A stretch of DNA of 8,028 nucleotides from assembly GCA_027306955.1 (NCBI GenBank), contig DAHUXX010000005.1:1-8028 (forward strand). The letters run 5' to 3'. The stretch is from Acetobacteraceae bacterium. Lineage in GTDB: Bacteria > Pseudomonadota > Alphaproteobacteria > Acetobacterales > Acetobacteraceae. The notes below the pieces were generated by a model that was not told the DNA's origin, searched no databases, and worked only from the letters and a program-made list of their open reading frames with translations. Shown in pieces: positions 1 to 6,035 of this stretch (positions are counted from its first letter, which is position 1; every line of letters starts with the position of its first letter). Made by a program: the position numbers and the translations under genes.

Positions 1-198
1 CAGACCTATCGATATTCCCGTCTCGGTCTCAGCACGCGCGTGCGCCGGCGCCAGTCCGTGACGCTGTGGCAGAAAACGCTCGATGCAGTGCGGCGAGGCG
101 ATGTCGCTGCCGCCACCGAGATCGCCCGCCGCCGTATCCTGCAATCGCGTGCGGAGGCGCTACGCCTCCTCGGCTCCGACAACATCGGCACCGACTGA
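1..198 (+). CDS. C-terminal end of a GntR/FadR-type (FCD domain) transcriptional regulator, partial
   Basis: Frame 1 is open from the window edge to a TGA at 196-198, giving 65 residues with no start visible. The visible part has the feel of the last helices of an FCD ligand-binding domain: an Arg/Ser-rich stretch, then LWQKTLDAVRRGDVAAATEI, then a final Arg/Ala-rich helix ending in LRLLGSDNIGTD. The pattern 'xAlrrGDxxaAxxxxrxxi' resembles the last FCD helices, where a regulator with an N-terminal winged helix senses a small organic acid. Both the DNA-binding domain and the metal-binding His residues lie outside the window, so the family call rests on the tail alone. It could be another all-helical regulator. 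It has no evident functional link to the genes to the right, from which it is separated by insertion-sequence debris. Confidence 0.5.
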   Translation, partial: QTYRYSRLGLSTRVRRRQSVTLWQKTLDAVRRGDVAAATEIARRRILQSRAEALRLLGSDNIGTD

Positions 199-378
199 CG
201 GCTCCCGGGTCTTGTTCAAAAACGGGCGCCTCACAGCCACCCCGACCACGACGCGGCTTGCACCGGTGGGCCCACAGGAAAGCCCTCCAGACGCGCCGCT
301 GCGTCAGCCTTTAGGGCGGTGTCCCAGCTGATTGAATCGGAGCTGATTCCCGAATCGGGCGATCAGTGATTCAAGCTT

Positions 379-403
379 CCTGCCGGGGCGGGAGGCCGGC
401 AGG
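379..403. repeat. Perfect 8-bp inverted repeat just upstream of the IS630-like start
   Basis: CCTGCCGG (379-386) and CCGGCAGG (396-403) are exact inverted copies separated by nine bases, ending one base before the ATG at 405. As RNA this would bury the initiation region of the transposase fragment. It may be part of the IS end or a translation-limiting hairpin; either role is inferred from position. Confidence 0.45.
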
Positions 404-404
404 G

Positions 405-503
405 ATGTCCAAGGCGCCTTTCGCTGGATTTGCGACAACGGGTTGTCGCTGCTGTGCGCGATGACGGGCAGATGAGAGCTGGGTGCGATAGACGAGGTTG
501 TCC
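405..503 (+). pseudogene. IS630-family transposase, N-terminal fragment, frameshifted
   Basis: From the ATG at 405 the frame reads MSKAP. Moving by one base near 417-421 it continues as SLDLRQRVVAAVRDDG, which matches the usual IS630 opening (M-S/T-x-x-LSxDLRxRVVxAV followed by a helix-turn-helix). One extra base in the run of pyrimidines after GCG explains the shift. After DDG the sequence loses resemblance (QMRAGCDRRGC) and is then cut at the IS256 terminal repeat. No catalytic DDE residues remain. This is a dead fragment of about 33 codons from a protein normally over 300 residues long. Confidence 0.55.
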
Positions 504-530
504 GGGACTGTCAGTAATTTTGTGCGCGAG
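504..530 (+). repeat. IS256-type terminal inverted repeat (downstream end of the transposase)
   Basis: It begins GGGACTGTCAGTAATTTTG and continues TGCGCGAG. Compared with the complement of 1240-1266, 21 of 27 positions agree; differences are at positions 7, 10, 12, 19, 24 and 26. The GGGACT start and the AATTTT core are shared. Confidence 0.8.
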
Positions 531-543
531 GCGGTGCTTGTCA

Positions 544-1208
544 TCAGATGACGAACCGCTCGCCGAAGATGACGGCGAACTGGGTCTTCCCCTCCGCCCA
601 TTCCCGCGGCGGGCGTTTCCATTCCCGGGCCGCGGTATTGAGCTCGACCTATAGCAGCTTCATCGCGGCATCGTCACCGGGGAAGTGCCCGCGGGTGCGG
701 ACGGCGCGGCGCAGCTTGGCGTTCAGGGCCTCGATCGCGTTGGTTGTGTCGATGATCCGGCGCACGCCTTCGGGGAAGGCGACGAACGGGATCACCTGGT
801 GCCAGTGTCGCCGCCAGCTTTGGGCGATCGCCGGATAGCGGCTGCCCCAAGGTCCCTGCTCAAACGCTTCCAGCGCGGCCAGGCCGGCCTCTTGGGCCTC
901 GGCGCGATAGACGGCACGCAACGCCTGCGCGATCGGCTTGCGATCCTTCCATGACGCAAACCACATGCTGTTTCTGAGCAGGTGGACGATGCACGTCTGC
1001 AAGACGGTTGCAGGGAAAACCGCACTGATCGCCTCGGGGAAGCCCTTCAGGCCGTCGACGACGGCGATCAGGATATCGGCCACTCGGCCGATAGCATGCG
1101 CTCGGACAGCGCCTTCTTCAGCTCGTCAATCAAGCCGTCCCTGGCGAACAGCTCCCCTGGATTACGCCCAGCCAGCAGCAGATCCAGAACCCCCTTGTCG
1201 ATTGCCAT
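544..1208 (-). pseudogene. IS256-family (mutator-type) transposase, internal deletion plus nonsense codon
   Basis: Translation from the ATG at 1208-1206 gives MAIDKGVLDLLLAGRNPGEL, then an FARDGLIDELKKALSERML-type segment and SAE (42 residues), the standard IS256 N-terminus. At about 1083 it jumps, out of frame, to VADILIAVVDGLKGFPEAI, which normally lies past the middle of the protein. I estimate 170-190 residues are lost, including the first catalytic Asp. What remains has the second Asp (VVDG), the C-x-x-H pair (TCIVHLLRNS) and the Glu-bearing TTNAIEALN region. A TAG at 651-649 then interrupts the frame after AMKLL; beyond it VELNTAAREWKRPPREW and TQFAVIFGERFVI follow in the same frame to a TGA at 546-544. 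So there are two independent lesions: a deletion with frameshift, and a nonsense codon where the family usually has Trp or Tyr. Confidence 0.88.
1074..1093. repeat. 8-bp inverted repeat centred on the deletion junction of the IS256 transposase
   Basis: TATCGGCC (1074-1081) and GGCCGATA (1086-1093) are perfect inverted copies with four bases (ACTC) between them. The point where the N-terminal and C-terminal transposase parts meet (about 1083) falls in this spacer. The palindrome may have formed by, or promoted, the deletion. Confidence 0.7.
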
Positions 1209-1239
1209 GGCAATGGTCCCTTCGCTTCCATCCTATGGC

Positions 1240-1266
1240 CCCACGCATAAAATTCCGGATAGTCCC
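1240..1266 (-). repeat. IS256-type terminal inverted repeat (upstream end of the transposase)
   Basis: Read on the minus strand from 1266 it starts GGGACTATCCGGAATTTTA and continues TGCGTGGG, matching the repeat at 504-530 at 21 of 27 positions. It lies 31 bp upstream of the transposase ATG, as expected for this family. Confidence 0.8.
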
Positions 1267-1311
1267 GATCGCCTCCGTCGTGGTGGCGCTGCCGTGGAGA
1301 ACCTGGCCCAT
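1267..1311 (-). pseudogene. IS481-type transposase, first 15 codons only
   Basis: On the minus strand an ATG at 1311-1309 opens MGQVLHGSATTTEAI, which I recognise as the opening of a widespread IS481-type transposase (usually continuing into RRAIQ and a helix-turn-helix). A strong ribosome-binding site (GGAAGGAAG, complement of 1316-1324) sits four bases upstream. Codon 15 (ATC, 1269-1267) is directly followed by the GGGACT of the IS256 terminal repeat, so the gene was cut there to the base. Nothing catalytic survives. Confidence 0.7.
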
Positions 1312-1410
1312 AGTGCTTCCTTCCACTCGCGTGAGAAGATTGCACCATCAAATCCCGGGGATCAAACACCCAGGACTCTTTTCAGTATTCATTTTCAAAC
1401 TGACCCACTG
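1267..1410 (-). mobile_element. 5' end remnant of an IS481-like element (boundary uncertain)
   Basis: It includes the truncated transposase start and its leader. The leader is clearly less GC-rich than the flanking genes, and an AT-rich patch at about 1378-1400 ends in TCAAACTGACCCACT. That type of motif occurs near the ends of several IS families, so the right limit near 1410 is a guess and could even belong to a further element. No outer terminal repeat was identified. Confidence 0.35.
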
Positions 1411-1466
1411 CCCACGCGCACCGGAATGTTGCGCCGGCCGGGCTCTCGTGTAGCGTTCCCACCGCG

Positions 1467-1473
1467 AAGGGGA
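1467..1473 (+). promoter_or_regulatory. Ribosome-binding site of the TIR-STAND gene
   Basis: AAGGGGA lies two bases before the ATG at 1476. The spacing is short, but this is the only purine-rich stretch near a start that keeps the whole TIR domain, so it favours 1476. Confidence 0.45.
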
Positions 1474-1475
1474 AG

Positions 1476-4400
1476 ATGGTTGCGCCAGCCTTGCCTCGCC
1501 TTTTCCTCAGCTATGGCCGGCGCGACGCGGAGGCGCTCGCGGCGCGGCTTGAGGCTGATCTGGCGGCGGCGGGCTTCACCGTCTTCCGCGACCGCCCCGG
1601 CCTGCGCCCCGGCGAGGCGTGGGACGCCGCACTCGGCCGCGCCATCGCGGAGAGCGACGTGCTGCTCGCCGTGCTCTCGCCCCATGCCGTGCGCACCGCC
1701 GCGGACCCCGGCAACGAAGGCGGGCGCGACAGCGTCTGCCTCGACGAGATCGCGCTCGCGGACCGGCTCGGCAAGCGCATTGTGCCGCTGCTCGCCACGC
1801 CCTGCCGCGTGCCGATCCTGATCGCCCGCCTGCACCAGATCGACTTCACCAACTGGCAGACCCTGCCGGGTGTCTACGATGCCGGGCGCAGCCAACTCCT
1901 CGCCGCCCTCGCCGCACCGGCCGCGGTCCCGGCCGCGGCCGATTCCGGCTGGGATTTCGGCCCGCTGATCCGCCGCCTCAGCGACGGCTTCGTCGGCCGC
2001 GATTGGCTCTTCGCCGAGGTCGAGGCCTGGCGCGACGGCCGCGACAGCGCGCCGCTGCTGCTGCTGGGCGAGCCCGGCATCGGCAAATCCGCCTTTCTCG
2101 CCGAGTTCGTCCGCCGTGAGGGCGGGCGCGGCGTCGCCGCCTGGGGCTTCTTCCAGGCGGCGACGCCGGCCACCCGCCAGCCCAGCCGCTTCGTGCGCGA
2201 CCTCGCCGCCCTGCTCGCCCGCCACGTGCCGCTGCTCGCCCCGGCGCTGAGCGCCCCCGCCATTGCCCGCGAACTCACCGAGGATGCCTGCCGCCTCGAC
2301 CCCGCCAGCGCCTTTGAGCGCGGCCTCGTCACCCCGCTCGCCGGCCTCGCCCCGCCCGGCCGCAACCTTATCGTCGCGCTGGACGCGCTCGACGAGGCGG
2401 CGCAGGCGCCCGGTGGCGGCGTCCCTGTCACGGCGCTGCTCGAGGACTGGAACCGGCGCATGCCGCCCTGGCTGCGCCTGCTCGCCACCTCGCGGCCCGA
2501 CCCAGCCGCCCTGAGCGGGCTCGCCGATGCGCGCACGCTACGCCTCGCCGCGGACGACGAGCGCAACCTCGCCGATGTCGCCGATTTCGTCGTCGGCGGC
2601 CTCGCCGGCCAGCCGCTCGCGGCGGCGGTCGCGGCGCGCAGCGACGGGAACTTCCTCTACGCGCGCGAGGCGATGGGTGCCATCGCCGCGGGTGCCACCC
2701 CGGACACGCTGCCACGCGGGCTTCCCGGCCTCTACGCGCGCTTTCTCGAACGCGCCTTCCCCAGCGCCGAATCCTACGCGCCAGCGGCCAGGATCCTCGC
2801 GGTCATGCTCGCGGTGGAGGAACGCCTGCCTGCCGCCACGCTGGCCGAAATCGCCGGCCTCGCCCCGCGCGCCGCTCGCGCAGCCCTCGACGGCTTGGCC
2901 GGCTTCCTGATCGACGAAGGCGAGGGGCCGAGCCTGCACCACTGGACCCTGGCCGAGTGGCTCACCGATGCAGGGCGCGGTGACGCGCGTTTCCTTGTCG
3001 ATCGCGCCGAGGGAAGCGCGCTGCTCATCGCCTGGTGCACCGCCAGGCCGCGCGAGCCCTACACACTCGCGCATCTGCCGGCACATCTCGCCGCCGCCGG
3101 CCGCATCGGCGAACTCGCCGCCCTGCTCGCCGGCAGCTTCGCCGCGGACAAGGCGGCACGCTTCGACGAGGTCGCGGCGGCGGCGGACTGGGGCCTGCTC
3201 TGCCGCGCCCTCCTCGCCGCCAACCGCGATGCGGAAGTGGCGGCCCTGGTCAACACCGGCGAACGCCGGGCTGCTGCCGCCGCCGCTGCCGCGCTCGGCG
3301 CGGCACGCCTGCCACCCGAGCGGCTCGGCCGCATCCTGCCCTTGCTCGACGGTGCCGGCGAGGCCGGCGTGCGGGCACGCGCCGCCGCCCTCGCGCTCGC
3401 CGCGGAAGCCGGGCTCGGCGCCATCATCACCGCCGCCGTCTCGGACCGGCGGGCGCCGGTGCGCGCCGCCGTCATCACCGCGCTGGACCGCCTGCGCCGC
3501 GCCGATCCTCAAGCGGGCTGGGCGGCGCTGGAAGAACTTGCCACTGCGACGGTCAATCCGCTGGGCCTGCCGCGCGGGCGCATCCTCGAAACCATGGGCG
3601 GTGTCTCGCTCGCGCTGATCTCGAGCGAAGCCGCGGACGCCGCCTCGCTGCACCGGCTCGCGGCACTCTGGCAGGGCATGGTCGTACGCATGTCGCGCGG
3701 TCCGGTGGTGCGCCTGCTCGGCCGCGCCTGGCTCCTGCGCCTCCTGCGCCCGAAGCTCGCCGGCATCTTCGCCGACCAGCCCGACTACCAGCCCTTCAAC
3801 CTCGCCGAGATGCAGGCCTGCTACGCCCGCCCGCCGGAGTTCCGCGCGCAGGCCGAGCCTATGATCGCGCTGATCGAGGACCCGCGCCCGGGTCCCGACG
3901 CGCTGCTCGCGGAAATGCGCCGCGACGTGCCGTTCGACGTGCACCGCATGCTCGCCGCCGAGCGCGCGTTGGTCGTCCTCGGCGCCGTCCAGCCGGAGCC
4001 GACCATGGACGCGCTCGAACAGCTGCACCGCGATGCCCCCGCCTGGTTCCACCAGTCACTGCTCTACGCCGGCTTCCACCTCGCCGGCGCCGCCGAGGCG
4101 TCGGACGACGAAGTGGAGCGCTATCTTGTCCTCGCCGGCGACGTGATCGGCGCCGGGCGCGGCGTGTTCGCGACCGCGACGCGCGCCTACCGCCTGGTGC
4201 CGCACATGGCCTGGCCGGAGATCGTGCTCGCCCGCCACCGTCCGGCGGAGGCCGGCACCTTCCTCGGCCACTGGTACCGCGAGGCAACCCGCCTCGGTGA
4301 TCGGAATTTCGCCACCCGCGCGGTGCAGGCGGCAGGGCTGATGTCCTTCGCCTACGGCCTGCACCGCGAGGCGCTGGCCGCCCTCGCCCCCGCGATCGCC

Positions 4401-4739
4401 GGCGCCGACCCGGCGCTGCTTTCTGCTCTCGCGCAGACGCTCGCCAACATCCGCGCCGCCGCCCCGGACCTGATCGACGGCTTTCTCGACGATGCCGCGT
4501 CGGGCCTGGCCGGCCGCGCGCTGGCGCTGCGCGTGCGCTCGCTCATGCCCTCGGTCAGCGCCGCGGACTTTCCCACCTGGGTCGATACGTTCTTCAACTA
4601 TCTGCTCTTACGCAACGAACATGTCCGCGCAGAGTTCGTCGGCGCCTTCCGCCGTGCCGCCGCCGCGCGCACCGTGGACGCCGTGCTCGATGACCTCATC
4701 CTGCTGGTGACGCGTCTGATCGGCGAGTGGCGCGGATGA
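1476..4739 (+). CDS. TIR domain-STAND (NACHT-like) NTPase protein, putative anti-phage/NLR-like sensor
   Basis: It encodes 1087 residues. Residues 7-130 form a TIR domain: LFLSYGRRDAEALAARL at the start, a BB-loop region RDRPGLRPGEAW (38-49), SDVLLAVLSP (60-69), and SVCLDEIALA (86-95), in which Glu91 fits the catalytic glutamate of TIR NADases. After a linker comes FVGRDWLF (172-179), then the NTPase core: Walker A GEPGIGKS (198-205), Walker B LIVALDALDEA (298-308), and LLATSRP (335-341) in the sensor position. A winged-helix-like segment follows with LHHWTLAEWL (about 486-495) and HLPAHL (about 533-538), typical of STAND proteins. Residues 580-690 are Ala/Leu-rich HEAT-like repeats, and the last 400 residues are helical without a family I know. 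By family analogy it would bind a trigger through its C-terminus, oligomerise with ATP, and let the TIR domain cleave NAD+. No signal peptide or membrane segment is seen. It lies beside insertion-sequence debris. The domain calls are solid; the defence role is inferred. Confidence 0.9.
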   Translation: MVAPALPRLFLSYGRRDAEALAARLEADLAAAGFTVFRDRPGLRPGEAWDAALGRAIAESDVLLAVLSPHAVRTAADPGNEGGRDSVCLDEIALADRLGKRIVPLLATPCRVPILIARLHQIDFTNWQTLPGVYDAGRSQLLAALAAPAAVPAAADSGWDFGPLIRRLSDGFVGRDWLFAEVEAWRDGRDSAPLLLLGEPGIGKSAFLAEFVRREGGRGVAAWGFFQAATPATRQPSRFVRDLAALLARHVPLLAPALSAPAIARELTEDACRLDPASAFERGLVTPLAGLAPPGRNLIVALDALDEAAQAPGGGVPVTALLEDWNRRMPPWLRLLATSRPDPAALSGLADARTLRLAADDERNLADVADFVVGGLAGQPLAAAVAARSDGNFLYAREAMGAIAAGATPDTLPRGLPGLYARFLERAFPSAESYAPAARILAVMLAVEERLPAATLAEIAGLAPRAARAALDGLAGFLIDEGEGPSLHHWTLAEWLTDAGRGDARFLVDRAEGSALLIAWCTARPREPYTLAHLPAHLAAAGRIGELAALLAGSFAADKAARFDEVAAAADWGLLCRALLAANRDAEVAALVNTGERRAAAAAAAALGAARLPPERLGRILPLLDGAGEAGVRARAAALALAAEAGLGAIITAAVSDRRAPVRAAVITALDRLRRADPQAGWAALEELATATVNPLGLPRGRILETMGGVSLALISSEAADAASLHRLAALWQGMVVRMSRGPVVRLLGRAWLLRLLRPKLAGIFADQPDYQPFNLAEMQACYARPPEFRAQAEPMIALIEDPRPGPDALLAEMRRDVPFDVHRMLAAERALVVLGAVQPEPTMDALEQLHRDAPAWFHQSLLYAGFHLAGAAEASDDEVERYLVLAGDVIGAGRGVFATATRAYRLVPHMAWPEIVLARHRPAEAGTFLGHWYREATRLGDRNFATRAVQAAGLMSFAYGLHREALAALAPAIAGADPALLSALAQTLANIRAAAPDLIDGFLDDAASGLAGRALALRVRSLMPSVSAADFPTWVDTFFNYLLLRNEHVRAEFVGAFRRAAAARTVDAVLDDLILLVTRLIGEWRG

Positions 4740-4744
4740 AGCCC

Positions 4745-5419
4745 TCACCCCGCCCGGTGCGCGAGATACGCCGTGTGCAGCACCGGGTGCAGGCTCGCGC
4801 GCGGAAACACGCCGCTGAAGCTCTGTTGCCACGCCACCTCGAGCCTGTGCCGCGCCAGCACCGCGGGCCAGGCCTCCGGCGCGCGATAATGGTGCGGCGC
4901 CGAGCGACGCTCGACATTGAGCCGCCGGTCGGCGCGCAGCGTCGCCGCCTCGGCGCGCGGATCGGGCGGCGTATCCTCGAGCAGCACGAACGCGGCCCCC
5001 ACCCGCAGCACGCGCGCGATCTCCCCCAGCACCCGCTCCTGGTCCGCTTCCGCCAGGTGGTGCAGCACGAACGCGGCCCACGCGCCGTCGAACAGCGCTG
5101 GTGGAAACGGCAGCCGCATCCCGTCTCCCCGGAGCCAGGACAAGCCGCGCAAGGCGCGCCGCGCCAGCCGCTCAGAGGGCGCATGGACGGGATCGAGCAT
5201 CACGCAATTCCGTTCCGGCGCGGCGCGCTGCACCGCCTCGGCGACATGCCCGGTCCCGGCGCCGACATCGAGCAGCAGGCCGCGGCGCGGCAACAAGTCC
5301 GAGAGGCCGGAGAGGCGCAGGATATCCGCCGCCCGCCGCCGCAGGATGGCATCGAGCCAGCCGCTCGCGAGCACCGGGCGCAGGATGCAGTCGGGCAGCG
5401 GGGAAGGTGGGGCGTTCAT
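4745..5419 (-). CDS. Class I SAM-dependent methyltransferase (UbiE/Methyltransf_11 type)
   Basis: It encodes 224 residues from the ATG at 5419-5417. The SAM-binding motif I is LLLDVGAGTGHVAEAV (48-63), with an acidic residue ending the next strand (CVMLDP, Asp76), a GDGMRLPFPPALFDG motif (98-112) and AFVLHHL (116-122), all typical of the Methyltransf_11 fold. The C-terminal third (NVERRSAPHHYRAPEAW onward) is not one I recognise, so the substrate is unknown: a small molecule is more likely than DNA, because no target-recognition domain is present. The frame stays open upstream to 5815, but that part is antisense to the next gene and Arg/Ala-rich, so I chose the internal ATG. Its stop is 5 bp from the TIR gene stop (convergent), and its start faces the cyclase gene divergently across 64 bp. 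No good ribosome-binding site is visible. Confidence 0.87.
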   Translation of the reverse strand: MNAPPSPLPDCILRPVLASGWLDAILRRRAADILRLSGLSDLLPRRGLLLDVGAGTGHVAEAVQRAAPERNCVMLDPVHAPSERLARRALRGLSWLRGDGMRLPFPPALFDGAWAAFVLHHLAEADQERVLGEIARVLRVGAAFVLLEDTPPDPRAEAATLRADRRLNVERRSAPHHYRAPEAWPAVLARHRLEVAWQQSFSGVFPRASLHPVLHTAYLAHRAG

Positions 5420-5483
5420 GGCGCCAATTTGCGGCTTGCCGCCTGCGCGGTCGATGAAATGTTTCCGGCCACGCTGATCGCGC
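5420..5483. promoter_or_regulatory. Divergent intergenic region between methyltransferase and cyclase genes
   Basis: These 64 bp must hold the start signals for both genes. They contain a small inverted repeat GCGGC-TT-GCCGC (5431-5442), a candidate operator, and a somewhat AT-richer GATGAAATGTTT (about 5453-5464). I see no convincing -35/-10 pair and no TGTGA-N6-TCACA Crp-type site. Confidence 0.35.
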
Positions 5484-5906
5484 ATGCAGGCTGATCCCCA
5501 GGCCCTGATGGCGGCCGGCGAATTCCTCGCGGCGCACGACGCCGCACTGGCGCGCCTCGCCGCCGGCGAGGACAGCCCGACGCTGCGCCAGGCCGCCGTC
5601 CTCGCGCTCGCGCGCGCCGGCGCCCTCGGCTCGGCCTGCCGCCTGTTCGCGCGCCTCGGCCTCGGCGAAAGCCGCGACCCCGAAATCCGCGGCCTCGGCG
5701 CCCGCCTGCTCAAGGACCGGGCGCTCGCCTCGGGCTGGCGAGCGGACGCCGAGGCCGCCGCCCGCGCCTCGATCTCCCTGTTTCGTGATACCAACGATTC
5801 CTGGCACGGCATCAACGCGGCCGCGATGCTGCTGCTCGCCGGGCGCGGCCACGCGGCGACACGTTTGGCCGCCGTTCTCGCCGCGCTGCCCGATCGCGGC
5901 GACTAG
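5484..5906 (+). CDS. DUF4071/TRAFs-binding-like helical domain, N-terminal part of an interrupted cyclase protein
   Basis: The 140 residues begin at the ATG at 5484; an in-frame TGA at 5475-5477 excludes a longer start. The protein is all-helical: LRQAAVLALARAGALGSACR (34-53) looks like a TPR-type repeat, then LGARLLKDRAL (71-81), then FRDTNDSWHGINAAAMLLLA (100-119). The 'GINAAxxLLLxGR' signature is typical of bacterial DUF4071 proteins and recalls the TRAFs-binding domain of eukaryotic ASK kinases. The frame ends in a TAG at 5904-5906 in mid-domain; directly after it the same frame continues as WSAATRAEAALLAGDLAS, the normal continuation of this family. So this is the N-terminal piece of a protein of about 570 residues, not a gene of its own. 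A stable 140-residue product is possible but would lack the signalling domains. Confidence 0.75.
   Translation: MQADPQALMAAGEFLAAHDAALARLAAGEDSPTLRQAAVLALARAGALGSACRLFARLGLGESRDPEIRGLGARLLKDRALASGWRADAEAAARASISLFRDTNDSWHGINAAAMLLLAGRGHAATRLAAVLAALPDRGD
5904..5906 (+). other. In-frame amber (TAG) codon splitting the DUF4071-SLOG-cyclase gene at codon 141
   Basis: 5484 and 7196 bound one frame of 571 codons with this TAG as its only internal stop. Family context (x-Y-W-x-x-A-T-x-A-E-A) suggests that the original codon was TAC or TAT for Tyr, one base away. The reading after it has no frameshift for about 430 codons. It may be a recent null mutation, a base-call error, or a read-through site. 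There is no reinitiation site close by: between 5907 and 6035 the frame has no ATG, GTG or TTG. Confidence 0.8.
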
Positions 5907-6035
5907 TGGTCTGCCGCGACGCGGGCCGAGGCGGCGCTGCTCGCCGGGGACCTGGCCAGCACGTCCCGCGCGCTGGAGGCGGCGCAAGTCCGCGCCGGCG
6001 ACGATCTCGCTTCCCGCGCCGTCACCCTGCGCCAG

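Larger units (their letters stand above)
314..503 (+). mobile_element. Left-end remnant of an IS630-like insertion sequence
   Basis: A TA dinucleotide at 312-313 is followed by a leader rich in direct and inverted GATTGAATC/GATTCA-type words (about 329-374), a perfect 8-bp hairpin (379-403), then the beginning of a transposase reading frame at 405. IS630 elements insert at TA, so I infer that the element begins near 314. The fragment stops abruptly at 503, where the IS256 terminal repeat begins, and I could not find its continuation on the far side of that element. The outer boundary is an inference; the transposase start is better supported. Confidence 0.45.
504..1266 (-). mobile_element. 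Internally deleted IS256-family insertion sequence (about 763 bp)
   Basis: Imperfect terminal inverted repeats at 504-530 and 1240-1266 bracket a minus-strand transposase pseudogene with recognisable IS256-family N- and C-termini. Intact members of this family are about 1.3-1.4 kb, so roughly half a kilobase is missing from the middle. The outer bases differ on the two sides (GGTTGTCC before 504, GATCGCCT after 1266), so I see no 8-9 bp target-site duplication, which IS256 normally makes. The element is therefore old, rearranged, or a recombination product of two copies. It cannot move by itself, but with both ends present it might be moved by a related transposase supplied elsewhere. Confidence 0.85.

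Noticed and set aside
199..313. Possible small gene or RNA between the FCD regulator and the IS630 remnant
   Set aside because: Open frames there are short shifted frames with no ribosome-binding site or family resemblance, and I see no tRNA-like fold.
490..1280. Target-site duplication around the IS256 element
   Set aside because: The 8-10 bases outside each terminal repeat differ at about half their positions, so no duplication can be claimed.
1130..1369. 79-codon minus-strand frame spanning the IS256/IS481 boundary
   Set aside because: It runs out of frame through both transposase starts; the true frames give family-typical N-termini.
1395..2225. 276-codon minus-strand frame over the TIR domain
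   Set aside because: Low-complexity Gly/Ala/Glu shadow opposite a conserved domain, with no independent start signals.
2538..4052. 504-codon open frame on the minus strand inside the TIR-STAND gene
   Set aside because: It is antisense to a gene with clear domains, is rich in Gly/Arg/Glu in the manner of high-GC shadow frames, and has no recognisable motif.
3035..4300. 421-codon plus-strand frame rich in Arg and Pro
   Set aside because: Out-of-frame shadow of the TIR-STAND gene; composition is typical of a shifted GC-rich frame.
5420..5815. N-terminal extension of the methyltransferase to 5815
   Set aside because: The extra 132 residues are antisense to the DUF4071 coding region and look like Arg/Ala shadow; the internal ATG at 5419 precedes the methyltransferase fold directly.
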